Shown here in pieces: positions 1 to 5,548 of a DNA stretch of 14,170 nt. Origin of the DNA: Candidatus Altimarinota bacterium (lineage in GTDB: Bacteria; Patescibacteriota; Gracilibacteria; UBA4473); the NCBI GenBank assembly GCA_905478675.1, contig CAJQJI010000040.1, positions 1 to 14,170 on the forward strand. Direction: 5' to 3'. Made by a program: the position numbers and the translations under genes. Under the pieces are notes generated by a model. That model ran no database searches and was not told the DNA's origin. It saw only the letters and a program-made list of their open reading frames with translations. Each line of letters opens with the position of its first letter. The stretch's first letter is position 1.

Positions 1-21
1 TTTTCACTTACAAATTTTGGC

Positions 22-591
22 TTAGAAACTTACTTCTGGTGGTTTTTCTGCGGCCGCACGTTCGGCTTCATCTAGTTCAAAAAATTCAGCATTTGAAAAC
101 CCTGAGATACCCGCCACAATGTTTGAAGGCACACTTTGTACCTTCGTATTAAGCAGCGTCACGTTACTGTTGTAAATTCGTCGTGAAGCCGCAATTTGGT
201 CTTCGGTATTGCTCAATTCTTTTTGTAACTCAATAAAACTTTGATTGGCTTTTAAATCTGGGTAAGACTCCGCTAGGGCAAAAATTGATTTAAGCGTGCC
301 ACTTAACATATTTTCAGCGGCGGCTTGCTGCTTAACATTCCCATCTGGAACGCCCATTGCTGCGGTTCGAGCTTTGGTCACACTCTCGAGTGTCCCTGCT
401 TCATGCTTGGCGTACCCTTTTACGGTGTTAATCAAATTTGGAATTAAATCGTAACGACGCTTGAGTTGCACATCAATCCCAGACCACGCATTTTCAACCG
501 CTACTTTTGCTTTTACTAATCCATTATAGATTGAAAAATAAACTAAGGCGACGGCGCCCAACACTCCAAAAAATATTAATACAGGTGTCAT
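22..591 (-). CDS. lemA: LemA family membrane-anchored protein
   Basis: This 189-aa protein matches the LemA family over its whole length. Residues about 3-26 form one hydrophobic N-terminal helix. They are followed by the family hallmark of a long helical region: NAWSGIDVQLKRRYDLIPNL at about 34-53, then ENMLSG, then LQKELSNTEDQIAASRRIYN, then NTKVQSVPSNIVA. The usual length is about 180-200 aa, so it is complete. LemA proteins are anchored in the cytoplasmic membrane and their biochemical role in bacteria is not established. The gene is the last of a minus-strand series behind three DUF3137-like paralogues, a neighbour pair that I recall from other bacteria. The ATG at 591 is preceded by A/T-rich sequence with no ribosome binding site. 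The family call is certain; the function is unknown. Confidence 0.95.
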   Translation of the reverse strand: MTPVLIFFGVLGAVALVYFSIYNGLVKAKVAVENAWSGIDVQLKRRYDLIPNLINTVKGYAKHEAGTLESVTKARTAAMGVPDGNVKQQAAAENMLSGTLKSIFALAESYPDLKANQSFIELQKELSNTEDQIAASRRIYNSNVTLLNTKVQSVPSNIVAGISGFSNAEFFELDEAERAAAEKPPEVSF

Positions 592-624
592 GTTTTGTTT
601 TTTTAAAAATTATTTTATATTTAT

Positions 625-630
625 ATTTTA
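625..630 (-). promoter_or_regulatory. Possible extended -10 promoter for lemA
   Basis: Read on the minus strand, the sequence TGTTAAAAT gives a TGn followed by TAAAAT (5/6 to the -10 consensus). It would start transcription near 618 and leave a leader of about 26 nt. A 13-nt stretch containing it (624-636) is identical to one upstream of the neighbouring DUF3137-like gene (1798-1810). The -35 region is weak here (TAGATT), so lemA could also be served by readthrough from upstream. Confidence 0.35.
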
Positions 631-645
631 ACACAATTTTAAATT

Positions 646-1704
646 TTAATCTAGATTTTTCGCAATCCCAGAAGAGACTTCAACCAATCTTTTAAAGTGA
701 CCTTCTAAGAAATCTTCATCTCGAGCATCAACTTTTCCATTTTTCGTTAAGTTGCTATATAAACCATTCATTTGCCGATCGGAATTTTCTAAAAATATTT
801 TTTTAAATAACGTAGTTGACGGAAATAAAAACCCTTCTCGAACAAAGAAAAAAACGTCATCTACAAAGTAAATAGTTGGATTTACTTGTTCACCTACAAG
901 CTCCATTAATTTTTCTTGCACCACAGGGGTTAGATTTTTATAAAGATGCATTAAGTTAATGGGGTGCTCTCCATGAGGCGCTTTAACCCTAAAGCACTGA
1001 TTAAAAGCTTCCGACTCAAGCTCGATATCTTTTGATTTAGGTCCAATATCATTAAGCCCCAGTTCTGGGAGTAATAATAAGGGGTGTTTTATTTTTTTAT
1101 CTAATCGTATGGCAAAAACCGTTTTCGAAAAATGAGAGATGCTTTTTCTGTTTTTCCCTTTTTTTTCTTTAATCGCATAGTGAAAAATTCCACAATAAAA
1201 ATCATGTTCTTTGGCGTCTGTAGACTTAATTTTCCCCCAAAATTCATCTGTCATATATTGTTTCAAAGTCCCTTTATCAAATAAAACAGGGTATTTAGTG
1301 GCAAAATCTTGCCAGTGTAGCGGATTTTTTTCGGGGTTATAAATTAAATTATTTTTTTGAGCGAACTGCCACTTAACAATATCTTTTTGTAGACTAAGCC
1401 CGTTTCCTCTTTGGCTAAAGACCCCAAGCAAGAGAGGCGTTATTATATAAATAAGCAAAGAGGGCTCGCCGAAGGCCCCCAACAGGACGGTTAATAAACT
1501 CGCTAGACCTAACATGATCCAAATAAGAACGTTACTCAAAAACATTCTTTTTAACAACGAGGATTGTGAATCTGTTAACCCCTCATATTTTTCCTCTAAC
1601 GCTCTCACGGCAGGGCTGAATTTATCTTTACTCACAAAACTACTTACGGGATCCCAGATATGGTTCACCGCTCTTTTTTTAAAACAAATTTTTTTTGATT
1701 CCAT
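646..1704 (-). CDS. DUF3137-like two-TM protein, paralogue C (most diverged)
   Basis: This 352-aa protein has two predicted membrane helices at about 55-78 and 82-98, and both tails are predicted to face the same side. The soluble C-terminal part resembles the DUF3137 family: DEFWGKIK at about 153-160, DFYCGIFHYA at 168-177, VFAIRLDKKIK, SEAFNQCFRV at 231-240, LTPVVQEKLMEL at 258-269, IYFVDDVFFFVREGFLFP at 278-295. The same blocks, in the same order, occur in the two genes upstream, so this is a tandem paralogue. It has lost most of the N-terminal WDPAxEVIT motif and keeps only WDP at 17-19. It is separated from paralogue B by 198 bp and has a good promoter of its own. The stop lies 54 nt before the lemA start. 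No catalytic motif is visible; a structural or scaffolding role with LemA is inference. Confidence 0.8.
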   Translation of the reverse strand: MESKKICFKKRAVNHIWDPVSSFVSKDKFSPAVRALEEKYEGLTDSQSSLLKRMFLSNVLIWIMLGLASLLTVLLGAFGEPSLLIYIITPLLLGVFSQRGNGLSLQKDIVKWQFAQKNNLIYNPEKNPLHWQDFATKYPVLFDKGTLKQYMTDEFWGKIKSTDAKEHDFYCGIFHYAIKEKKGKNRKSISHFSKTVFAIRLDKKIKHPLLLLPELGLNDIGPKSKDIELESEAFNQCFRVKAPHGEHPINLMHLYKNLTPVVQEKLMELVGEQVNPTIYFVDDVFFFVREGFLFPSTTLFKKIFLENSDRQMNGLYSNLTKNGKVDARDEDFLEGHFKRLVEVSSGIAKNLD

Positions 1705-1798
1705 AATTTTAAGGTTAAAACTTCAACTAGTTTTTTTTATTAAGAAACCGCCCACTACAGCGCATGAACGATGAATACAGGAATTATTTTTAAAGCTT

Positions 1799-1827
1799 AT
1801 TTTAACACAAACAACAAACTTATTCAA
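1799..1827 (-). promoter_or_regulatory. Promoter upstream of paralogue C
   Basis: On the minus strand the -35 is TTGAAT (1822-1827), the spacer is 17 bp, and an extended -10 reads TGT-TAAAAT (core 1799-1804). Transcription would start near 1792, giving a leader of about 88 nt. This makes paralogue C and lemA a unit separable from paralogues A and B. Apart from this and the GC-rich patch at 1848-1868, I see nothing in the 198-bp gap (1705-1902). Confidence 0.55.
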
Positions 1828-1902
1828 CTCACAACACAAATCCCTCTGCCTGCTACCCGCCGGGGGCTTCATAAATTTTGTGCCGTTTCCAGCGAAGGAC
1901 TT

Positions 1903-2919
1903 TTACTCTAAATACTTGGCCACGTTTGACGCGATGTTGAACAGCGTCTCAAAGCGTTCCTGCAAGTACGCTTCATCTTTCGGATTTACTTCAACCTTCC
2001 ATAAAAAGTTGGTTTGCATATTTATACTCGGATCTCCCAGTTTGGTCGTCAATTTTAATTCTTTCGGGAATAAACCGCCTTTACGAGTAAAGAAGAAGGT
2101 ATCTTTCCCAAAATAAATTGATGAATCTGGATTTTCTTTTACTAAGGCTACTAATTGTTCCTGTACCGTTGGTGATAATTGCTTAAATATTTCTATTAAA
2201 TCAACCTGATTTAAGGCTCCATTTTTTATAACTCTAAAAGCCTCGTTAAACTGATGTGACTCTAAAGCTATATCTGTTCCAACACCTAAATTTTCCCAAA
2301 ATCTAGTGTTCTTGTTCTCTGGCTGTAAAAATAGTGAATTTTTTAGGGTCTTGTTCAGCCTTATAGCATGAACGGTGGTAAATACGTCTTCAGTACTCTG
2401 CTCAGATCTGCCACTACAATGATAAACCCCAGAATAAAAATCACACACACCCGACCGCCCTTTAAATTCCCCCCAGAATTCATCTTCAAATCCCGGATTT
2501 CGCTCCTTCTCTTGTAGGCTAAATATTTCAGGAAATTGGTCGTTCATGGCTTTCCAACGGCCATAATTTTTACTCGGGTTATAGATCCAATTATTACGGT
2601 TCGCAATCATTTTTTTAATCGCATCACACTGGAGCTTTCGAATACGATAAACATACCTAACTAATGGATAGTTCGATACAAATAACATGGGAAATATGAG
2701 CACCGTACCAACCGATTCTACAAAGGCATAAAGAACCCCAAAACAAACGACATTCGCTACGAGCGTAAGCCCTAAATAAATTAAAAATTTCCAGCGTATA
2801 GATTTGGGATTTTTAACGTAATAGCCAAACTTCTTTGCCATTCTACGATCTTCTACCCAAAAGGTAGCACGAGTAATCACTTCTCCGGCTGGATCCCAAT
2901 AAGTTTTTAATTCACCCAT
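1903..2919 (-). CDS. DUF3137-like two-TM protein, paralogue B
   Basis: This 338-aa protein is a close relative of the gene just upstream. The N-terminus starts with YWDPAGEVITRATF (7-20). Two membrane helices follow at about 44-66 and 69-92, and then NNWIYNP, DEFWGEFKG, DFYSGVYHC, VHAIRLNKTLKNSLFLQPE, SHQFNEAFRVIKNG, LSPTVQEQLVAL, SIYFGKDTFFFTRKGGLFP and a C-terminal AYLQERFETLFNIASNVAKY. It begins 6 nt after the stop of paralogue A with no promoter between them, so the two are almost surely cotranscribed and probably translationally coupled. The conserved blocks fit the DUF3137 family, whose function is unknown. There are no signal-peptide, enzymatic or metal-binding motifs that I can recognise. 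Confidence 0.82.
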   Translation of the reverse strand: MGELKTYWDPAGEVITRATFWVEDRRMAKKFGYYVKNPKSIRWKFLIYLGLTLVANVVCFGVLYAFVESVGTVLIFPMLFVSNYPLVRYVYRIRKLQCDAIKKMIANRNNWIYNPSKNYGRWKAMNDQFPEIFSLQEKERNPGFEDEFWGEFKGRSGVCDFYSGVYHCSGRSEQSTEDVFTTVHAIRLNKTLKNSLFLQPENKNTRFWENLGVGTDIALESHQFNEAFRVIKNGALNQVDLIEIFKQLSPTVQEQLVALVKENPDSSIYFGKDTFFFTRKGGLFPKELKLTTKLGDPSINMQTNFLWKVEVNPKDEAYLQERFETLFNIASNVAKYLE

Positions 2920-2925
2920 AATTTT

Positions 2926-4155
2926 TTAATCTAAATACTTCGCAATATTCGACCCAATGTTTAACAAGGTATTAAAGCGTTCTTGCAAATACGCTTCATC
3001 TTGAGGATCTAACTCTACCTTTTTAAAGAAATTTGTATGCATTTGAACATCCGGAGCGCCCTTAAACTTAATCAAAGATTTTTTAGTGGGGAACAGCATA
3101 CCTTCTCGAATAAACAAAAAAGTATCGCCGGAAAAATAAATAGAGGAATTTGGATTTTCTTTTGCCAATAACACTAATTGTTCTTGAACCGCCGGCGAAA
3201 GTTTTACAAAAATTCGGATTAAGTCTTGTTGGCTTGGTTTACCATTTTTAAAAACTTTAAAATTCTGATTAAAGGCCTCAGATTCGACGTTCACATCCGC
3301 CTTAAATCCTAGTTTTCGCCAAAAACGGTCTGATTTTTTTTCAGGCAAAAGCAAAAGCGAGTCTTTTAGTACTTTTTCTAATCGTATCGCAAACACAGAC
3401 TGATATTTATGCCGCGTTTTTCGATTTTTCCCACTCCCGGTCGTGGTTGCGTAATGGAAAATTCCAGAATAAAAATCACGCGACTGTGAGGCCGTATGAA
3501 ATTTCCCCCAAAATTCATCTTCTAAATCTTGTGAATTATTTCCTTTTAAGAAAATTTTAGGAAATTTTTTCGCTAAAGCCTGCCACCGAGAAGTATTCTC
3601 ATCAGGGTTATAAACCCAATGATTTCTATCGGCAATTATTTTTTTAACCAAATCACGCTGCAGTTTTTTAACATGAAAAACATACCACACCAAAGGAATC
3701 CACGGGAACGTTAAAATAGCAAATCCACCACTATCATCGTCCCCACTCCCCAGCATAATACTCCAAAACAGTTCCGGACTAACCCATAATAATGACATTA
3801 TGAGCGCGGTTCCAACAAAACCAATTCCCCAAAAAATAAAATAGTTTCGGCGAATTTTGTAAGGATCTTTTTGGTACTCCTCAAATTTCTTTTGCACCTT
3901 GTCATTTACAGCTTTAAAGGTTGTTTGAGTTATAACTTCATCCGCGGGATCCCAAATCTTAACCATAGTCCCTGACGTAAAATCCTCTGGATTTGGTTTT
4001 GTTTGTTGTTTAAACCCCGGAAACATTTCTAAAATAAGCGGCATCACTTCCCCATGCGGTCTTCCGGCACTTTCCGCGAGTTTTATCAATTCTTCAGGAC
4101 TTCGCCCTAAACCTTTTTGTTGAGAGATAATTTTGCGAAGTTGAGCTTTATTCAT
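2926..4155 (-). CDS. DUF3137-like two-TM protein, paralogue A, with N-terminal helical extension
   Basis: This 409-aa protein is the first and longest of three tandem paralogues. Residues 1 to about 62 are an extra N-terminal segment (RKIISQQKGLGRSPEELIKL, then GRPHGEVMPLILEMFPGF) that the others lack. It is predicted to be helical and charged. Then come IWDPADEVITQTTF and two membrane helices (about 103-126 and 145-165) separated by an acidic GSGDDDSGG loop. The shared blocks follow: DEFWGKF, DFYSGIFHYA, VFAIRLEKVLKDSLLLLPE, SEAFNQNFKVFKNG, LSPAVQEQLVLL, SIYFSGDTFLFIREGMLFP and AYLQERFNTLLNIGSNIAKY. An internal ATG before VKIWDPADEV would give a protein aligned with paralogue B. However, the promoter -10 sits only 7 bp before the first ATG, which supports translation of the extension from a leaderless mRNA. 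Confidence 0.82.
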   Translation of the reverse strand: MNKAQLRKIISQQKGLGRSPEELIKLAESAGRPHGEVMPLILEMFPGFKQQTKPNPEDFTSGTMVKIWDPADEVITQTTFKAVNDKVQKKFEEYQKDPYKIRRNYFIFWGIGFVGTALIMSLLWVSPELFWSIMLGSGDDDSGGFAILTFPWIPLVWYVFHVKKLQRDLVKKIIADRNHWVYNPDENTSRWQALAKKFPKIFLKGNNSQDLEDEFWGKFHTASQSRDFYSGIFHYATTTGSGKNRKTRHKYQSVFAIRLEKVLKDSLLLLPEKKSDRFWRKLGFKADVNVESEAFNQNFKVFKNGKPSQQDLIRIFVKLSPAVQEQLVLLAKENPNSSIYFSGDTFLFIREGMLFPTKKSLIKFKGAPDVQMHTNFFKKVELDPQDEAYLQERFNTLLNIGSNIAKYLD

Positions 4156-4162
4156 TCGAAAT

Positions 4163-4191
4163 ATTATAGCATAAAAAAAGCCTTTATTAAA
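4163..4191 (-). promoter_or_regulatory. Extended -10 promoter of the DUF3137-like cluster (leaderless)
   Basis: On the minus strand the motif ATGCTATAAT gives TGC-TATAAT (core 4163-4168), a perfect extended -10. The -35 position (TTTAAT at 4186-4191, 17-bp spacer) is poor and lies inside the preceding terminator hairpin. The start point is expected at about 4156, next to the ATG at 4155, so the mRNA should be leaderless. Confidence 0.6.
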
Positions 4192-4196
4192 GCCTT
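4173..4196 (-). terminator. Intrinsic terminator after the tRNA genes
   Basis: On the minus strand the arms AAGGCTT (4196-4190) and AAGGCTT (4184-4178) flank a 5-nt loop. Because the heptamer is nearly self-complementary, they pair with one central G-G mismatch. Seven T residues follow (4179-4173). It would end tRNA transcription, and the next promoter begins directly behind it. The mismatch makes it weaker than the terminator at 9718-9740. Confidence 0.5.
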
Positions 4197-4215
4197 AAAC
4201 TAATTCGAAGTTCAT

Positions 4216-4237
4216 AAAACCATTTTCTAGAAATGGT
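4216..4237 (-). terminator. Stem-loop built on the 3' end of tRNA-Val
   Basis: The last base and encoded CCA of the tRNA, read ACCATTT (4237-4231), pair perfectly with AAATGGT (4225-4219) across a 5-nt loop, followed by TTT. It may be a weak first terminator or a 3' processing structure that competes with folding of the tRNA acceptor end. The stem is AT-rich, so the effect is uncertain. Confidence 0.35.
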
Positions 4238-4310
4238 GAGCGATACAGGATTCGAACCTGTGACCCTCTGCAAGTCAAGCAGATGCTCTAGCCAGCTGAG
4301 CTAATCGCTC
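4234..4310 (-). tRNA. tRNA-Val(GAC) with encoded CCA
   Basis: A complete 77-nt cloverleaf folds on the minus strand. The acceptor GAGCGAT pairs with ATCGCTC, the D stem GCTC with GAGC, the anticodon stem TCTGC with GCAGA, and the T stem ACAGG with CCTGT around TTCGAAT. A73 and CCA are encoded. The 7-nt anticodon loop is TTGACTT, giving anticodon GAC, which reads the valine codon GUC (and GUU). Position 37 is a U where a purine is nearly universal. It lies 43 nt after tRNA-Phe and is probably on the same transcript. Confidence 0.92.
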
Positions 4311-4318
4311 CTATAAAT

Positions 4319-4343
4319 AAAGGATTCAACGAGTGTATCCTTT
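4319..4343 (-). repeat. Hairpin between the two tRNAs
   Basis: AAAGGAT (4319-4325) and ATCCTTT (4337-4343) form a perfect 7-bp stem with an 11-nt loop in the 43-nt spacer between tRNA-Phe and tRNA-Val. No T-run follows, so it is not a terminator. A processing signal between cotranscribed tRNAs is a reasonable guess. Confidence 0.45.
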
Positions 4344-4353
4344 GAAATTGAGA

Positions 4354-4428
4354 TGGTGGCGCGAGGAAGAATTGAACTTCCGACACAAGGATTTTCAATC
4401 CTTTGCTCTACCACTGAGCTACCGCGCC
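4354..4428 (-). tRNA. tRNA-Phe(GAA) with encoded CCA
   Basis: A complete 75-nt cloverleaf folds on the minus strand. The acceptor GGCGCGG pairs with TCGCGCC (one G-U at the base), the D stem GCTC with GAGC, the anticodon stem AAGGA with TCCTT, and the T stem GGAAG with CTTCC around TTCAATT. A73 and CCA are encoded. The anticodon loop TTGAAAA gives GAA, phenylalanine, with the expected A37. It is the first tRNA of a two-gene cluster. Confidence 0.96.
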
Positions 4429-4431
4429 ATC

Positions 4432-4475
4432 TTTTGACCTGAGCGATATTAAGTAAAACTTCGCTCACGTCAAAA
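4432..4475. repeat. 15-nt-arm inverted repeat upstream of the tRNA genes
   Basis: The left arm TTTTGACCTGAGCGA (4432-4446) is the reverse complement of the right arm TCGCTCACGTCAAAA (4461-4475) at 14 of 15 positions, with a 14-nt centre. In either direction the T-run precedes the stem and the A-run follows it, which is the wrong order for an intrinsic terminator. Each arm carries a TTGAC box, and the repeat covers the predicted tRNA promoter, so it may be an operator. It could instead be a stable 3' hairpin on the preceding mRNA. Confidence 0.6.
4446..4473 (-). promoter_or_regulatory. Likely promoter of the tRNA-Phe/tRNA-Val pair
   Basis: On the minus strand the -35 TTGACG (4468-4473, 5/6), a 16-bp spacer and a -10 TAATAT (4446-4451, 4/6) point to a start near 4439. 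That is about 11 nt before the tRNA-Phe 5' end, a usual distance for a tRNA precursor. The element lies wholly within the inverted repeat. Confidence 0.45.
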
Positions 4476-4480
4476 ACAAA

Positions 4481-5029
4481 TTAGACGTTCAGAATAAGAA
4501 CCTCAGTTTTATCGTCTGATAAGCCTGATTTACTAATATTTAATACGGCTTCCTCAACCATTTTGGCCCCAAATTTATCCGTCATACCTGCGAAATAAGT
4601 ATTGTCCCCAATTAACAAAACCATCCGTGGATCCATTTTATCAATTAAAGTTTTGGCTTTTTTATCATCAAAATTTTCATTCAAAGCTAAAACAACCACA
4701 TCGACATTTTCGCCTAATTTTTCAAAAAAATCAGAAACAGGCACTTCTTTTAAATTTCCAAAATGAACCACGGCAATTTCTTCTACGATGACTTTATAAG
4801 CAATGTTATTTTGATCATCCGTATAAAAGCCTTGGGCTAAAATACCAGACACTTCATATTCTCCAGGTAGATTGAATAATTTTTTCGTTGTGAAATCCGT
4901 TGTGTTTTTCGGTTCTGATAAAGCGATAATATCCACATCACCGCTTGGAGCGCTTGCTGGATTAAAAATGACTTGGTTTTTTTGGGTAGAAAGCCGTAAG
5001 CTGCTGCCACCTTCCGATTGAATTTTCAT
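4481..5029 (-). CDS. Metallo-beta-lactamase-fold protein lacking metal ligands
   Basis: This 182-aa protein has the layout of the short metallo-hydrolase relatives (UPF0173-like) common in Patescibacteria. It has an N-terminal strand pair (MKIQSEGGSSLRL), DVDIIALSEPKNTTDF at 31-46, FNLPGEYEVSGI at 52-63, VVHFGNL at 87-93, VDVVVLALNEN, and KMDPRMVLLIGD near the C-terminus. The canonical SHxHxDH metal-binding signature falls on SEPKNTT (38-44), so every ligand is replaced, and the usual LGDL aspartate is asparagine (N92). It is therefore expected to be catalytically dead. The reading frame is clean, so it is not a pseudogene. It is divergent from tsaE with 60 bp between the starts and is followed after 52 bp by tRNA-Phe. 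A regulatory or binding role is speculation. Confidence 0.7.
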   Translation of the reverse strand: MKIQSEGGSSLRLSTQKNQVIFNPASAPSGDVDIIALSEPKNTTDFTTKKLFNLPGEYEVSGILAQGFYTDDQNNIAYKVIVEEIAVVHFGNLKEVPVSDFFEKLGENVDVVVLALNENFDDKKAKTLIDKMDPRMVLLIGDNTYFAGMTDKFGAKMVEEAVLNISKSGLSDDKTEVLILNV

Positions 5030-5054
5030 GAGTTCTCGTCTAAATTACGAAGGT

Positions 5055-5083
5055 ATTGTATTGAGTTTAGTCTTATCACACAA
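5055..5083 (-). promoter_or_regulatory. Promoter of the MBL-fold gene
   Basis: On the minus strand the -35-like TTGTGT (5078-5083), a 17-bp spacer and the -10 TACAAT (5055-5060, 5/6) predict a start near 5048 and a leader of about 18 nt. No equally good promoter for the divergent tsaE can be seen in the same 60-bp gap. Confidence 0.45.
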
Positions 5084-5089
5084 ACCCTT

Positions 5090-5548
5090 ATGCAAAAGAT
5101 TTTCACCCGCAGTATTCCGAATCAAGAAGCCATGCGAAAGTTGGCGCAAGATTTATGTGAAAACTATTTTCCGACCACCACCCCTTTTACCGTTTTCTTA
5201 GAAGGGGGGTTAGGCGCCGGAAAAACTTTTTTAGCCAAAGAAATTTTAACCCTGAAAGGCATTACTGAGCCAATCACCTCGCCTACTTATGCCTTAGTAA
5301 ACGAATACAAAACCGATCTGGGATCGTTTGGGCACTGGGATTTTTACCGTTTAGACGAATCGAACGATTTTTTTGCACGAGGCTTTCAAGATATCGCTAA
5401 TCAAGCCAACACCTCACATTTAGTTGAATGGCCTGAACGACTGAGTCCTGAGGCTAAAGCGAGCTTCAACGGGGCTAAATTTGTGCTTACTATTGATTTT
5501 GGAATTGGCGTTGGACTTCGAAAAGTTAAACTCTTGCAAGCGGAATGA
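5090..5548 (+). CDS. tsaE: tRNA t6A biosynthesis ATPase TsaE
   Basis: This 152-aa protein is the P-loop ATPase that works with TsaB and TsaD in adding threonylcarbamoyl to A37 of ANN-decoding tRNAs in the cytoplasm. The Walker A is EGGLGAGKT at 38-46. TSPTYALVNEY follows at about 63-73, then the family-typical HWDFYRL at 82-88 and EWPERL. The length is usual for TsaE. The frame is open upstream to a TTG at 5018, but that would overlap the divergent gene and add residues unlike the family, so the ATG at 5090 is chosen. It ends in TGA, overlapped by the holA ATG (ATGA), so the two are translationally coupled. TsaB and TsaD are not in the window. Confidence 0.93.
   Translation: MQKIFTRSIPNQEAMRKLAQDLCENYFPTTTPFTVFLEGGLGAGKTFLAKEILTLKGITEPITSPTYALVNEYKTDLGSFGHWDFYRLDESNDFFARGFQDIANQANTSHLVEWPERLSPEAKASFNGAKFVLTIDFGIGVGLRKVKLLQAE

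Noticed and set aside
1..21. Start of a further minus-strand gene after lemA
   Set aside because: Only 21 bases are left. A GTG at 7-5 could be a start, but nothing supports it.
1848..1868. GC-rich patch (CCCGCCGGGGGC) after paralogue B as a terminator
   Set aside because: It can form only a very short stem with a tight loop, and no T-run follows on the minus strand. I leave it as an unexplained GC-rich patch.
1880..2116. Plus-strand open frame over the 3' end of paralogue B
   Set aside because: Antisense to a gene with strong family conservation; low-complexity translation.
5018..5089. TTG start extending tsaE by 24 residues, and a promoter for tsaE in the same gap
   Set aside because: The extension overlaps the divergent gene's start and is unlike TsaE proteins. 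TCTTAT at 5071-5076 is the only -10-like string and has no -35, so I do not call a promoter.
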